Source: Thermococcus sp.
GTDB taxonomy: Archaea; Methanobacteriota_B; Thermococci; Thermococcales; Thermococcaceae
DNA length: 64,000 nt
Direction of reading: 5' to 3'
NCBI RefSeq assembly: GCF_017656495.1
Contig: NZ_JACDNS010000007.1
Location: 1-64,000 of the forward strand
Position numbers and translations under genes: made by a program
Part shown: positions 54,833 through 63,917 of the stretch, one piece after another
How the letters are laid out: each line of letters begins with the position of its first letter
How positions within the stretch are numbered: the stretch's first letter is position 1
Notes under the pieces: generated by a model
Told to the model about the DNA's origin: nothing
Seen by the model: the letters and a program-made list of their open reading frames with translations, nothing else
Database searches by the model: none

Positions 54833-55555
54833 ATGGAGTTAAGGGAAAAAGTTGCCTTAGTTACCGGAGCTTCAAGAGGAATTGGGAGAGCTATTGCAGT
54901 TGCTTTAGCTCAGAAAGGGGTAAATGTCGTAATAAACTATGCTCACAATGAAGAAGAGGCAAGAAGAACCGAAGAACTTTGCAAAACCTATGGGGTTGAA
55001 ACTCTCGTAGTAAAAGCTGATGTGAGCAAAAGAGAAGAAGTCAAGGCTATGGTTGAAAAGATAATTGAGAAGTTTGGCAGGATAGACATTCTTATTAACA
55101 ATGCGGGAATCCTTGGGAAAGCAATGAAGCCCATGGAGATAACTGATGAGGAATGGGACAGAGTTCTAGATGTAAATCTTAAAGGTGCTTTCATTGTAAC
55201 CCAAGAAGTCCTGAAATACATGAAAAGAGGAAAGATAGTCAACATAGCGTCAATTGCTGGAAAGGATGGTGGAACTGTCGGTGCTCACTATGCTGCCTCA
55301 AAAGGAGGGCTCATTGCTTTAACATTCAATTTGGCAAGACACCTAGCTCCAGATATTTTGGTAAATGCCGTTGCTCCAGGTCCAGTTGATACAGAGCTCA
55401 TAACCCCAGAAATCAAGGAGAAGCTGAGAAAGCTTTCTCTCACTGGAGAGATAGCAAAGCCAGAGGATGTCGCCCATGCAGTGATTTTCCTCTTGGAGAA
55501 TGACCACATAACTGGAGAGTTGATAGATGTGAACGGCGGAAGATTGATGGACTGA
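54833..55555 (+). CDS. short-chain dehydrogenase/reductase (FabG-like)
   Basis: A 240-aa SDR. The cofactor motif is TGASRGIGRAIAVAL, then NNAG, the catalytic Ser in NIASIAGKDGG and the YxxxK in HYAASKGG, and the C-terminal PGPVDTELI. Overall it resembles 3-oxoacyl-ACP reductases, but archaea lack that pathway, so the substrate is a different ketone or alcohol. GGTGATAAT precedes ATG. Confidence 0.88.
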   Translation: MELREKVALVTGASRGIGRAIAVALAQKGVNVVINYAHNEEEARRTEELCKTYGVETLVVKADVSKREEVKAMVEKIIEKFGRIDILINNAGILGKAMKPMEITDEEWDRVLDVNLKGAFIVTQEVLKYMKRGKIVNIASIAGKDGGTVGAHYAASKGGLIALTFNLARHLAPDILVNAVAPGPVDTELITPEIKEKLRKLSLTGEIAKPEDVAHAVIFLLENDHITGELIDVNGGRLMD

Positions 55556-55597
55556 GAAAAGCTTTTATTTTTGCCTTTCTTCTTATCTCTGATAGCC

Positions 55598-56059
55598 ATG
55601 CGGGTTGTTTATGAGAAGGAAATAAATGTAGATGACATTGTTGTTTCTCCTAGACCTATTTGGAAGTGTAGAACCTGCCCAGTTTATGGTAAAAGTCCTT
55701 CATGTCCTCCTTATGCCCCTTCATGGAAGGAGACGAAAGAGTGGATTAGACACTTTAAGAAAGCTCTTCTGATTAAGTTTGAGATTAACTACAAAAATTT
55801 CGAGGAAGAAAAAAGGAAAGTTCTGTTATATTTGCTTGAGAAAGAAGAAAAGCTGTTTAAAGCTGGGAATCCCTACGCATTTGCACTCTTTCCGGGTAAC
55901 TGTAACCTATGTGAAGAGTGTGAATTCGAAAGAAGCAGACGATGCAGAATGCCAACAAAAGTGAGGCCTTCCATTGATGCTGTAGGTATAGAGCTGTCCA
56001 AGATTGTTAACTTAGACTTTAGCGAAAGTGTTTTGTATGGGCTGATATTAGTAGATTAG
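55598..56059 (+). CDS. DUF2284 Cys-rich metal-binding protein
   Basis: A 153-aa protein with two cysteine groups: CRTCPVYGKSPSCPPYAPSW near the N-terminus and NCNLCEECEFERSRRC later, typical of the DUF2284 metal-binding family. It may carry an Fe-S cluster. ATG 55598 (MRVVYEKE) is chosen; the frame opens at 55571 inside the end region of the SDR gene. It is followed at 7 bp by the CARF-like gene. Confidence 0.8.
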   Translation: MRVVYEKEINVDDIVVSPRPIWKCRTCPVYGKSPSCPPYAPSWKETKEWIRHFKKALLIKFEINYKNFEEEKRKVLLYLLEKEEKLFKAGNPYAFALFPGNCNLCEECEFERSRRCRMPTKVRPSIDAVGIELSKIVNLDFSESVLYGLILVD

Positions 56060-56066
56060 GATAAAA

Positions 56067-56537
56067 ATGAAAGCCTACATAACAATGCTGGGCCGCTCCA
56101 CATGGGCTATGATAAATGCATACTATGCCGTTATAATGGAAAAGAAGTACAAACCGGATGAAATTTACATATTTTTTGAGGACATATATCAAGATAAACT
56201 CCCTAAGGCTGTTAGAGCGCTTGAAATAATTTCTAACGCATTTGGATTTTCTCCCAAGATTGAATGGAGGGTAGTAAAGGAAGCAAATTTTAAGGAAGCA
56301 CGGAGAGAGGTCGAGAAACTCTTGAAGAAGCTCAAGAATAAAGAGGCTGAGATTGCTATAGATATAACCTCAGGGAGAAAAGCCTTAGTAGCTGGAGCAC
56401 TTGTCCAGGGAGTTCCGCTAAAAGTTGAGCACGTCTTTTACTTGGCATTGGCTGATAAGGACATACAGTTTGCAAATAGACCGTATATGATGATTCCACT
56501 TCATGCACAAAAGCTTGAAGATCTTATGGAGGGTTGA
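56067..56537 (+). CDS. stand-alone CARF-like Rossmann protein
   Basis: A 156-aa protein. It starts with a strand and loop (ITMLGRSTWAMINAYYAVIM), alternates helices and strands, and has IAIDITSGRKALVAGALVQG, the kind of D-x-T-x-G-x-K ligand loop found in CARF domains that bind cyclic oligoadenylate in type III CRISPR systems. No effector domain is fused; the PIN gene directly after it could supply that. There is no CRISPR array or cas gene in the window. Confidence 0.6.
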   Translation: MKAYITMLGRSTWAMINAYYAVIMEKKYKPDEIYIFFEDIYQDKLPKAVRALEIISNAFGFSPKIEWRVVKEANFKEARREVEKLLKKLKNKEAEIAIDITSGRKALVAGALVQGVPLKVEHVFYLALADKDIQFANRPYMMIPLHAQKLEDLMEG

Positions 56538-56539
56538 TT

Positions 56540-57538
56540 ATGGAGTTAATCATAGATAAACCTGAGCTCCAAATTTTGCTTAACCTTCTTCCTGATGATA
56601 CACTTATTTCTTATCCGCTTTATGGTAATTTTCCTCTCTTGAAATTTAGAAGAAAAGGTTATGGTTATGAAATTGAAGCCTTAGCAAAGCCAGAGGACTT
56701 TTCTAGGGTTTTATCAGAGAAGAAGAACTCCTTGCATGATTTGCCAAACTATAGGGACTTTCATGAATGCGTCTTAGCTTCAGGTGTAATAAAGTATGCG
56801 AATCTTGATGATTTTAAGAAACATCTTGAGAGTTATCAGCTTTTAAGCAAGAGGGTAATTTTTGCTCCAGATACAAACATTTTTTATCATCGCTTTATTT
56901 CTACATACCCTCCTCTTAGAAAGTATGAACTTGCAGTAGTTGATGTAGTTATATGGGAGATTGAACAATCTATGAACTACAAGTATCATTCAGGACACAT
57001 AAGTGCTTTAAAACGCATTCTTTACAATTCTCATCTTTTGGACGAATTTTACAATAGAAGAATGAAAAAATCAAGAAAAGCAGCATATATAGCTCTCAAG
57101 GAGTTTAAAGCTCTGAAAGACAGAATAATAGAAGTCAGAAGGATTCATGAAAACACAGGTACAAATGATGAACTCATCGTTAAATCACTCAAACAGTTTG
57201 ATAAAGAAACTCCATCTCTCGTTATTCTCCTGACAGCGGATGTTGCGATGACAGATATTGCAGAGCTTGAAGGGCTTGAGTATTTCCTCTTTGAGTATCC
57301 CTATGAAGAGATCTCAACCCATTATGCAACTTCTTATCAGATGAGGACTTTGCTTTTTAATTTAGCTGCAGTTTTTGGGGTTATACAGATTGGAAATGTA
57401 TTAATTTTTGGAGAATTTGGCGGAAAAGTAAAGCTCAACGAGCTTAAATTAAAATTCCTACGTAATTCAATCTACCATAAGTTTACTTTTCATTTAAAGC
57501 TCAGCAGAAAGCTTAGAGAGTTAAAAATAGAGAAATAG
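56540..57538 (+). CDS. PIN-domain nuclease paired with CARF-like protein
   Basis: A 332-aa protein. N-terminal 110 residues: unknown alpha/beta domain. Residues about 112-255: PIN domain with the acidic residues expected for metal binding: RVIFAPDTNIFYHRF, VIWEIEQSM, GTNDELIVKSL and LLTADVAMTDIAE. The last 75 residues (TLLFNLAAVFGVIQIGNVLI to the end) are a beta/alpha extension that could bind RNA or the partner. ATG 56540 lies 2 bp after the CARF stop with GGAGGGTTGATT upstream, so the two are co-translated. It resembles the archaeal COG1458 PIN group. Confidence 0.7.
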   Translation: MELIIDKPELQILLNLLPDDTLISYPLYGNFPLLKFRRKGYGYEIEALAKPEDFSRVLSEKKNSLHDLPNYRDFHECVLASGVIKYANLDDFKKHLESYQLLSKRVIFAPDTNIFYHRFISTYPPLRKYELAVVDVVIWEIEQSMNYKYHSGHISALKRILYNSHLLDEFYNRRMKKSRKAAYIALKEFKALKDRIIEVRRIHENTGTNDELIVKSLKQFDKETPSLVILLTADVAMTDIAELEGLEYFLFEYPYEEISTHYATSYQMRTLLFNLAAVFGVIQIGNVLIFGEFGGKVKLNELKLKFLRNSIYHKFTFHLKLSRKLRELKIEK

Positions 57539-58864
57539 TCAGCGGAGCATTCCTTCCAAGTTTTCTACATAACTTATGCTCCTCTTTATGTCTGCAAAGT
57601 ATTCTTCGGCTTTTATAACATGTTTCTTTTCGACTTTGTTACCACTTGCCAATATGCTTGCTGGAGCTAGAAGCTGCACCGCATATCTTAAGCTTGTCTT
57701 TTCTCCAAGTTCTGCCAGATATTCAATGGCTTCATCGCTTATTTCAATTCCTTCTTCTTTGGCTCTGATTTTCACAATTTCCCTGATTTCTTCCTTCTTA
57801 TATGGCTCCGTGTTGATGATGAGCAATCTATCGAGCATATCAATTGGAATTCCATGAGGTGATTCAATGTCAGCCCCCCTGATCTTTGTTCTTCCTCTGT
57901 TGGTTGCGAGAATTAAAATTGGTGCCAACTCACTTTCCATAGCCCTTGCAAGGAATGAAAATGCTTCAATGTCAAGCATGTGGCACTCGTCGATGAACAG
58001 AACTCCCGGCACTAGCATCGCCTTGCCTTCTTCCACCCACTGCTTAACGGTCTCATCGACCCTTTCCCTGACTTCATCTGTAATCTCCAGCCCTCCTCCG
58101 AAAAAGAAGCTGAATATTCCGCCTGCCCTCGCATTTACAACGTCCAGATCGTGAAGCGTTACTGTGTACGTAAACTCCTTGATCTTGAGCACTGGACCGC
58201 TTGGCATCTCCACTTTTTTCTTTAGGAAAATTCCCTCCTCTTCATTTGTTGTACCAATTTTTGAAATTCTTCCAGTTTCAGCATCAATTTGAATTACATC
58301 TCCTTCTTCAATTCCAAGCTCAAGGAGCTGGTAAGCTATTTCTCTTCCTGCCCTGATGGTCTTTTCGTCGTCTTTTGTCTTCAAAGTAATTATGACGGAT
58401 TCGGGAATTTCGATATAAGGATTGAACGGGTGCCTCGTTCTTCTAATTTCAATTTTCTCAACTTTTCCCTCGTAAACTTTCCTTTCCTCGCTTATTCTAA
58501 CACCGATTGCTCTTCTCAAGGCCTGTTTTAAGAATTCAGTCTTCTTGATCTCTGCGGAATAAATTTCACTTCCGCTTATCTGGACGAATGGGACGTCTTC
58601 ACCAAGCTCTTTGGCAATTCCTATTGCTATTGCTGTTTTACCGCTTCCAGTAGGCCCAGCAAGAAGGATGCCTTTTCCAGCAAGTTTTCCTCTCTTTATC
58701 AGCTTAACTGCAATTCCAGCAGCTTCTCTTGCTTTTGTTTGCCCCACCATTCCATCTGCAATGAACTTTGCTTTTCCGTTCTCGTCTAAGCCTAATCCTT
58801 TAATGTGGGAATGGCTCCCTACTCTTTCAAAGCTAACTTTTGTAATTTCCTCTATCACTGGCAT
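57539..58864 (-). CDS. RuvB-like AAA+ ATPase (TIP49/Pontin family)
   Basis: A 441-aa protein with Walker A GPTGSGKTAIAIG (about residue 70), a large insertion domain after it (residues 130-225, OB-fold-like, characteristic of TIP49), Walker B GVLFIDECHML, sensor 1 ATNRGRT and sensor 2 TSLRYAVQLL. In eukaryotes the relatives act in snoRNP assembly and chromatin remodelling; here it is divergent from gar1, an H/ACA RNP gene, which fits an RNP role. GGGGGTGAAAAT precedes ATG. Confidence 0.92.
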   Translation of the reverse strand: MPVIEEITKVSFERVGSHSHIKGLGLDENGKAKFIADGMVGQTKAREAAGIAVKLIKRGKLAGKGILLAGPTGSGKTAIAIGIAKELGEDVPFVQISGSEIYSAEIKKTEFLKQALRRAIGVRISEERKVYEGKVEKIEIRRTRHPFNPYIEIPESVIITLKTKDDEKTIRAGREIAYQLLELGIEEGDVIQIDAETGRISKIGTTNEEEGIFLKKKVEMPSGPVLKIKEFTYTVTLHDLDVVNARAGGIFSFFFGGGLEITDEVRERVDETVKQWVEEGKAMLVPGVLFIDECHMLDIEAFSFLARAMESELAPILILATNRGRTKIRGADIESPHGIPIDMLDRLLIINTEPYKKEEIREIVKIRAKEEGIEISDEAIEYLAELGEKTSLRYAVQLLAPASILASGNKVEKKHVIKAEEYFADIKRSISYVENLEGMLR

Positions 58865-59049
58865 ATTTTCACCCCCTGCTTCTCTTAAAGTACCATTTTG
58901 TTATTAAAATATCATGATTTTAAAAGCTTAACGGGATATTTTTAGAAAAGTTTGGGAAATAGTAGGATTGTATAATATAAAATTCCACTGGATACATAAC
59001 TTATTTCTTAAAAATCTTTTGCTTCAAATTACGAAGCAAAATGATAATA

Positions 59050-59089
59050 CGAAAGATTTAAAAAGAACCAAGCGAAAGATTTAAAAAGA
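59050..59089 (+). repeat. tandem duplication of gar1 promoter element
   Basis: The 17-mer cgaaagatttaaaaaga occurs at 59050-59066 and again at 59073-59089, 23 bp apart. Each copy has a BRE-like CGAAAG and a TATA-like TTTAAAAA, so two core promoters sit in a row; the second would give a transcript starting near or past the ATG at 59110. Confidence 0.75.
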
Positions 59090-59109
59090 TTTTGGTTTGG
59101 GGTGGGGCT

Positions 59110-59415
59110 ATGAAGCGCTTAGGTAAAGTTTCTCACTATGCAAAACAGGGGTTTTTGATACTCCGTTCTGATTGGATACCTTCTTTAAATGATCCCGTTG
59201 TAGATAAAAATCTCAAGTTTATTGGCGTTGTTAAGGATGTATTTGGACCCGTCAAAATGCCTTATGTAGCTGTGAAACCAAAAGTGAAGGATCCCGAAGA
59301 GTACATTGGACAAGTTCTTTATGTCGATGAAAGAAGGAAGAAAAAAAGAATGGAACAGAAAGGTAGGGGCAGAAAATTCAAGAAAAAACGCCCTGCCCCC
59401 AATAAGAGGGGGTGA
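59110..59415 (+). CDS. gar1: H/ACA RNP protein Gar1
   Basis: A 101-aa protein. The beta-barrel core [20 protein letters not shown] with [20 protein letters not shown] is the Gar1 signature; a Lys/Arg-rich tail follows ([20 protein letters not shown]). Gar1 aids pseudouridylation by the Cbf5 complex. GGGGTGGGGCT precedes ATG 59110. The TFB start follows directly. Confidence 0.9.
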   Translation: MKRLGKVSHYAKQGFLILRSDWIPSLNDPVVDKNLKFIGVVKDVFGPVKMPYVAVKPKVKDPEEYIGQVLYVDERRKKKRMEQKGRGRKFKKKRPAPNKRG

Positions 59416-59420
59416 TTCCT

Positions 59421-60341
59421 TTGCCTTCTGCGGAAGATTTTAAAAAATGTCCTATTTGTGGATCAGTTAAGTTAATTTATGATCCCGAGAGGGGAGAAAT
59501 CGTATGCACAACTTGTGGTTATGTTGTTGCTCAGAACATTATTGATTCTGGTCCAGAATGGAGAGCCTTTGATGCAGACCAAAGAGCTAGAAGGGGAAGA
59601 GTCGGTGCTCCGATGACAATGATGATACATGACAAAGGCCTCTCTAGCACTATTGATTGGAAAAACAAGGACATTCATGGGCATGATATTTCAGGTACTA
59701 TGAGAGCAAAGATGTATCGCCTTAGGAAATGGCAGAGGAGAATTAGAGTTAGTGATGCAGCTGAAAGAAATTTAGCGTTTGCATTAAGCGAACTTGATAG
59801 AATGGCATCTCAGTTGGGTCTTCCAAGGAATGTTAAAGAAATGGCTGCCGCTCTTTACAGAAAGGCGGTAATGGAGAAGCTTATTAGAGGTAGGTCAATT
59901 GAAGGTGTTACCGCGGCTTGTCTATATGCCGCGTGTAGAATGGCAAAAGTTCCCAGAACTTTAGATGAGATTGAAGAGGTTGCAAGAGTAGATAAGAAAG
60001 AAATAGGAAGGAGCTATAGATTTATAGCAAGGGAACTTCATCTAAAATTAACTCCCACGAGTCCAATTGATTACGTGAATAGATTTGCTGATCAACTAAG
60101 ACTAAGTGAAAGAACAAAAAATAGGGCTGTAAAAATTCTTCAAAAGGCTATTAAACTGGGCCTGACAAGTGGAAGAGGTCCTATGGGTGTTGCTGCTGCT
60201 GCATTGTATATTGCAAGTGTTCTTGAAGGTGAAAAGAGAACACAGAGGGAAGTTGCTGAAGTTGCCCATGTCACTGAAGTCACTGTGAGAAATAGATATA
60301 AGGAGCTTGTTGAGAAGCTTAATATAAAGCTGACCCTTTGA
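59421..60341 (+). CDS. tfb: transcription initiation factor TFB
   Basis: A 306-aa TFIIB homologue. N-terminal zinc ribbon [17 protein letters not shown] with CTTCGYV, B-finger/reader region [20 protein letters not shown], then two cyclin-fold repeats ([20 protein letters not shown] and [20 protein letters not shown]) ending in [15 protein letters not shown]. It recruits polymerase to TBP-bound promoters. The start is probably TTG 59421, with GGGGGTGATT 5 bp upstream. The gar1-tfb order is common in Thermococcales. Confidence 0.92.
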   Translation: MPSAEDFKKCPICGSVKLIYDPERGEIVCTTCGYVVAQNIIDSGPEWRAFDADQRARRGRVGAPMTMMIHDKGLSSTIDWKNKDIHGHDISGTMRAKMYRLRKWQRRIRVSDAAERNLAFALSELDRMASQLGLPRNVKEMAAALYRKAVMEKLIRGRSIEGVTAACLYAACRMAKVPRTLDEIEEVARVDKKEIGRSYRFIARELHLKLTPTSPIDYVNRFADQLRLSERTKNRAVKILQKAIKLGLTSGRGPMGVAAAALYIASVLEGEKRTQREVAEVAHVTEVTVRNRYKELVEKLNIKLTL

Positions 60342-60344
60342 CCA

Positions 60345-60400
60345 GATGAGGATTCAAACCCGTCGCTGATGGATGATGAGAGGGGACCTCGCCGATGGTT
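60345..60400 (+). ncRNA. possible C/D box guide RNA (weak)
   Basis: Between tfb and the phosphoesterase gene there is a series like C (atgagga, near 60348), D' (ctga, about 60366), C' (atgatga, about 60374) and a D-like (ccga, about 60392) box, with 12-14 nt between. The inner C'/D' pair is exact, but both outer boxes depart from consensus, and the last box overlaps the next start codon. Confidence 0.25.
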
Positions 60401-60913
60401 AGAATTGGGATTCTAAGCGACACACATTATCCTGACAAGACCTCCTATATCCCCGACTTAGTTTTTGAGAAATTTCATGAGAAGAATGTCGAGCTTATTA
60501 TTCATGCTGGAGATTTAACGGCTCCAAGCGTTAAAGAAGTATTGGAAAGTATTGCTCCTGTGGTTGTTGTCAGAGGAAATTTAGATCAACCAATTTTTCC
60601 AGAAGAAGAGATTGTTGAGGTTGAAGATCTTAAAATTGGAATCCTACATGGACATCAATTCCTTTCTTTAGACACCCAGACGCTTAAATACAAAGCTCTC
60701 GAGATGGATGTTGATATTTTGATTTTTGGACATACTCACAGATTCTTTTATGATGTCTATGAGTTCATGGAGAAAAAGATAGCTCTTTTAAATCCTGGTT
60801 CTCCAACAGTGCCAAGAAGAAGTGATCCAACTTTTGTAATCGGAGATATTAAAGATAGAAAATTCCATTTTAGCGTCTTTAAGCCCTGGGAAACTCAGTG
60901 GAAATATCCATAG
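60395..60913 (+). CDS. YfcE/MJ0936-like metallophosphoesterase
   Basis: A 172-aa calcineurin-like phosphodiesterase of the YfcE type. It has the metal-ligand motifs GILSDTHYP, IHAGDL, VRGNLDQ, GILHGHQF and FGHTHRFFYD, all in the expected order. It probably cleaves phosphodiesters; natural substrate unknown. The leader before ATG 60395 carries the possible C/D RNA noted separately. Confidence 0.9.
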   Translation: MVRIGILSDTHYPDKTSYIPDLVFEKFHEKNVELIIHAGDLTAPSVKEVLESIAPVVVVRGNLDQPIFPEEEIVEVEDLKIGILHGHQFLSLDTQTLKYKALEMDVDILIFGHTHRFFYDVYEFMEKKIALLNPGSPTVPRRSDPTFVIGDIKDRKFHFSVFKPWETQWKYP

Positions 60914-60954
60914 AAAAGCAAAAATTGGAAAAAGTCAAAAGAACGAAAAGGACT

Positions 60955-61158
60955 TCAGCTCTTAATAGCGAGCTTGATGTCCTCGGCCTTGACTGTCTTT
61001 CTGCCGGCGTGCTTTGCAAGGTCGACAGCCTTCTTGGCAATCTCAATAGCCTTCTCCTCGAGGTGCTCGGCTAAGAGCTTGGCGGCTTCTTCGCTAACTC
61101 TCTGTGCACCGGCCTTTCTAATCAATCTATCAACTGGGGCAATTGGTAACTCAGCCAT
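60955..61158 (-). CDS. archaeal histone
   Basis: A 67-aa HMfB-type histone: [20 protein letters not shown] starts the fold, and [20 protein letters not shown] ends it. It has the RKAGA and RKTV DNA-contact residues. GGAGGTAGGGGAA precedes ATG. Its TATA box is 63 bp further on (61221-61228). Confidence 0.95.
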   Translation of the reverse strand: MAELPIAPVDRLIRKAGAQRVSEEAAKLLAEHLEEKAIEIAKKAVDLAKHAGRKTVKAEDIKLAIKS

Positions 61159-61687
61159 TTCCCCTACCTCCTTAAAGTTGTTTTGTTAATATTTGCATTT
61201 TATTCTTTGAAAGAAGTCCTATATAAACCTTTCGGAAAAACACCGTTTTCGGCTGGTTATCAGCCAATCTTCCTTATATTTATTGAGAGTTAAGGGAAAA
61301 TACTTCAGATAGCACAAAGTTGGAAATTTTTAGGCTTGTTATTCTATATTGATATTAGTCAAGATAACCTTTTTCTGATGGATGATACCTTTTCCTGCTG
61401 CTATTTTGTGTAACATGGTGTTGAAAATAAGAGCTTTTCGTGATACAAAGTACAGATAATATGGTCATATTGAGTCATTAATCCAAAATTAATTATTAAA
61501 ACATAACATGTATGTAGTCATAGTAGCAGCGATAATAGTAGTCAGTTTAGTCACAAAGCCAAAGGAATATGGAGAACTCATGAAAGCCATGGAATAGAGT
61601 CTTTCTTTTTAAACATTTCTGACCAATAATGTTTATATATGCCTCAATATGATTTTATCATTACTTAGGAAATAGGAGGGAGTAGCA
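61159..61687 (+). other. 529-bp intergenic region between histone and RuBisCO
   Basis: Holds the histone promoter (atataaac at 61221-61228 read on the minus strand with CGAAAGG before it), an inverted repeat ggctg-gttat-cagcc at 61251-61265, a 29-codon frame at 61508-61597 (MYVVIVAAIIVVSLVTKPKE...) that looks like the last helix and tail of a transporter, and the RuBisCO promoter. The middle (61270-61500) shows no gene I can support. Confidence 0.5.
61632..61639 (+). promoter_or_regulatory. TATA box of the RuBisCO gene
   Basis: tttatata within gtttatatatgcc lies about 50 bp before ATG 61688, a standard spacing. Confidence 0.6.
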
Positions 61688-63019
61688 ATGCCCGAGAAAT
61701 TTGAGATATATGATAAATATGTAGATAAGGAATATGAACCAAATCCTAAGAGGGACTTGATAGCAGTTTTTAGAATAACTCCTGCAGAGGGCTTTACCAT
61801 CGAAGACGCCGCTGGAGCAGTTGCCGCTGAGAGTTCTACAGGGACATGGACAAGCCTCTATCCCTGGTATGAGCAAGAGAGATGGGAGGACATGTCTGCC
61901 AAAGCCTATTACTTCTACGATATGGGCGATGGAAGCTGGATTGTTAGGATAGCATATCCTGTTCACCTTTTTGAAGAAGGTAACATGCCTGGAATGCTGG
62001 CTTCAGTTGCTGGAAACGTCTTTGGAATGAAGCGTGTTAAGGGATTGAGACTTGAGGATATTTATCTTCCAGAAAGATTCCTAAGAGAGTTCAGCGGGCC
62101 CGCCCACGGTATCGAAGGTGTTAGGAAAATATTTGGCATCAAAGATAGACCAATTGTGGGAACTGTGCCCAAGCCAAAAGTTGGCTATTCTCCGGAAGAG
62201 CTAGAAAAGCTTGCTTATGAGTTGCTCAGCGGGGGAATGGATTATATCAAGGACGATGAGAACCTAACTAGCCCATGGTACAACCGCTTCGAGGACAGAG
62301 CGGAAGTCATCATGAAGGTTATTGAAAAGGTCGAAAACGAGACTGGAGAAAAGAAGAGCTGGTTTGCCAACATAACAGCTGACATAAGGGAGATGGAGCG
62401 CAGATTGGAAATCCTCGCGGACTACGGTAATCCACATGCAATGGTTGATGTAGTTGTTACAGGCTGGGGAGCTCTGGAGTACATTAGGGATTTGGCTGAA
62501 GATTATGGCATTGCTCTGCATGCTCACAGAGCAATGCACGCGGCATTTACTAGGAACAAATACCATGGCATTTCAATGTTCGTTTTGGCTAAGCTTTATA
62601 GAGTAATAGGCCTTGACCAGCTCCATGTTGGAACAGCTGGAGCAGGAAAGCTTGAAGGTGGAAAATGGGAAGTTATACAATTTGCAAGAATATTCAAAGA
62701 GAGTCACTACGTTCCAGATGAGAACGATGTATATCACTTAGAGCAGAAGTTCTATCACATAAAGCCAGCAATGCCCGTCAGCTCTGGTGGCCTCCACCCA
62801 GGTAACCTTGAGCCAGTCATAGATGCATTAGGAACAGAACTTGTCCTCCAGATTGGTGGTGGAACCCTCGGACACCCAGATGGGCCAAAGGCTGGAGCAA
62901 TGGCTGTGAGACAGGCTTTAGATGCCATAATACAAGGAATACCTCTCGATGAATACGCAAAGACCCACAAGGAACTTGCGAGAGCTTTAGAGAAGTGGGG
63001 TCACGTAACTCCAGTTTGA
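61688..63019 (+). CDS. rbcL: type III ribulose-1,5-bisphosphate carboxylase
   Basis: A 443-aa RuBisCO large chain. The carbamylated lysine and metal ligands are in GGMDYIKDDENL (about residue 190), the substrate-binding His in HAHRAMHAAF, loop 6 Lys region in GTAGAGKLEGG, and GGLHPG plus IGGGTLGHPDG bind phosphate. In Thermococcales this enzyme works in AMP salvage (with AMP phosphorylase and R15P isomerase), giving 3-phosphoglycerate. GGAGGGAGTAGCA precedes ATG. Confidence 0.95.
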   Translation: MPEKFEIYDKYVDKEYEPNPKRDLIAVFRITPAEGFTIEDAAGAVAAESSTGTWTSLYPWYEQERWEDMSAKAYYFYDMGDGSWIVRIAYPVHLFEEGNMPGMLASVAGNVFGMKRVKGLRLEDIYLPERFLREFSGPAHGIEGVRKIFGIKDRPIVGTVPKPKVGYSPEELEKLAYELLSGGMDYIKDDENLTSPWYNRFEDRAEVIMKVIEKVENETGEKKSWFANITADIREMERRLEILADYGNPHAMVDVVVTGWGALEYIRDLAEDYGIALHAHRAMHAAFTRNKYHGISMFVLAKLYRVIGLDQLHVGTAGAGKLEGGKWEVIQFARIFKESHYVPDENDVYHLEQKFYHIKPAMPVSSGGLHPGNLEPVIDALGTELVLQIGGGTLGHPDGPKAGAMAVRQALDAIIQGIPLDEYAKTHKELARALEKWGHVTPV

Positions 63020-63167
63020 CTTTTCTTTCTCTTTCCTTAAATGTTTAGAGGGATTATAAATAGTACACATAAACTCCAACATTTTTCATTGCTGATTGCC
63101 TATCTGTCAAAATTTGAAGGAAAAGAAGTTTTAACATCTTGCTTCCCATTTAACATTGGTGAGTCTA

Positions 63168-63746
63168 ATGCATCCAGAAGGATTTTTGGAAATCATCACT
63201 GGCCCCATGTTTGCTGGCAAAACTACAGAGCTCATAAAAAGGATTGAGAGACAGATCTTTGCAAAAAGGAAAGCCGCACTCTTTAAACCTTCAATAGACA
63301 ATAGATACAGCGAAAGTGAAGTAGTTGCCCATAATGGCTTAAGGTATGAAGCATACGTTATCCCAACTACAGAAGAAGGGGTTGAGATGATTTATAACAT
63401 AACAAAGAGAGAGAAACTTGAAGTTATAGGTGTTGATGAAGTCCAGTTTTTCCCGTTCTCAATTGTTGAAACCCTGAATAAATTAGCGGATGAAGGCATT
63501 TATGTTATTGCTGCCGGGCTTAATCTTGATTTTAAAGGTGATCCATTTCCAGTCACTAAGGAGCTTCTGGTCAGAGCGGATAACATAGTTTATTTGACAG
63601 CAATTTGCACTGTCTGTGGAGCACCAGCAACGAGAAGTCAGCGCTTGATTAACGGTAAACCTGCTCCAAGGGATTCACCTGTGATTTTAGTTGGTGGGCT
63701 TGAAAGCTATGAAGCAAGATGTAGGAGGCATCATATAGTCCCTTAG
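63168..63746 (+). CDS. tdk: thymidine kinase (type II)
   Basis: A 192-aa kinase with P-loop GPMFAGKTTELIKRI, the VDEVQFF Walker B, the lasso-type loop AAGLNLDFKGDPF, and structural zinc cysteines (CTVCGAPA and the C of EARCRRHH). It phosphorylates thymidine for DNA precursor salvage. GGTGAGTCTA precedes ATG 63168; the frame opens at 63156. Confidence 0.92.
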   Translation: MHPEGFLEIITGPMFAGKTTELIKRIERQIFAKRKAALFKPSIDNRYSESEVVAHNGLRYEAYVIPTTEEGVEMIYNITKREKLEVIGVDEVQFFPFSIVETLNKLADEGIYVIAAGLNLDFKGDPFPVTKELLVRADNIVYLTAICTVCGAPATRSQRLINGKPAPRDSPVILVGGLESYEARCRRHHIVP

Positions 63747-63917
63747 CACTTTGATTTTTGAATTCCTCTTTATTCTTGTGGTCATTCTAAAAATATCTGT
63801 TTCCATTCTGTCTCTCCAAGAATTATACTTATCATTAACGTTTGCTTTTGCTTCTTTAACCGAAAAGCTTAAGTTTAAACTTTTCTAACATTAAGTTAGA
63901 TAAGTGGGGGTGAGAGT

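Noticed and set aside
56067-57538. CRISPR array near the CARF-like gene
   Set aside because: No regularly spaced direct repeats of 24-37 bp are visible there or elsewhere in the window.
63041-63247. 68-codon frame before thymidine kinase
   Set aside because: It overlaps the tdk start in another frame, has no ribosome binding site and no recognisable features.
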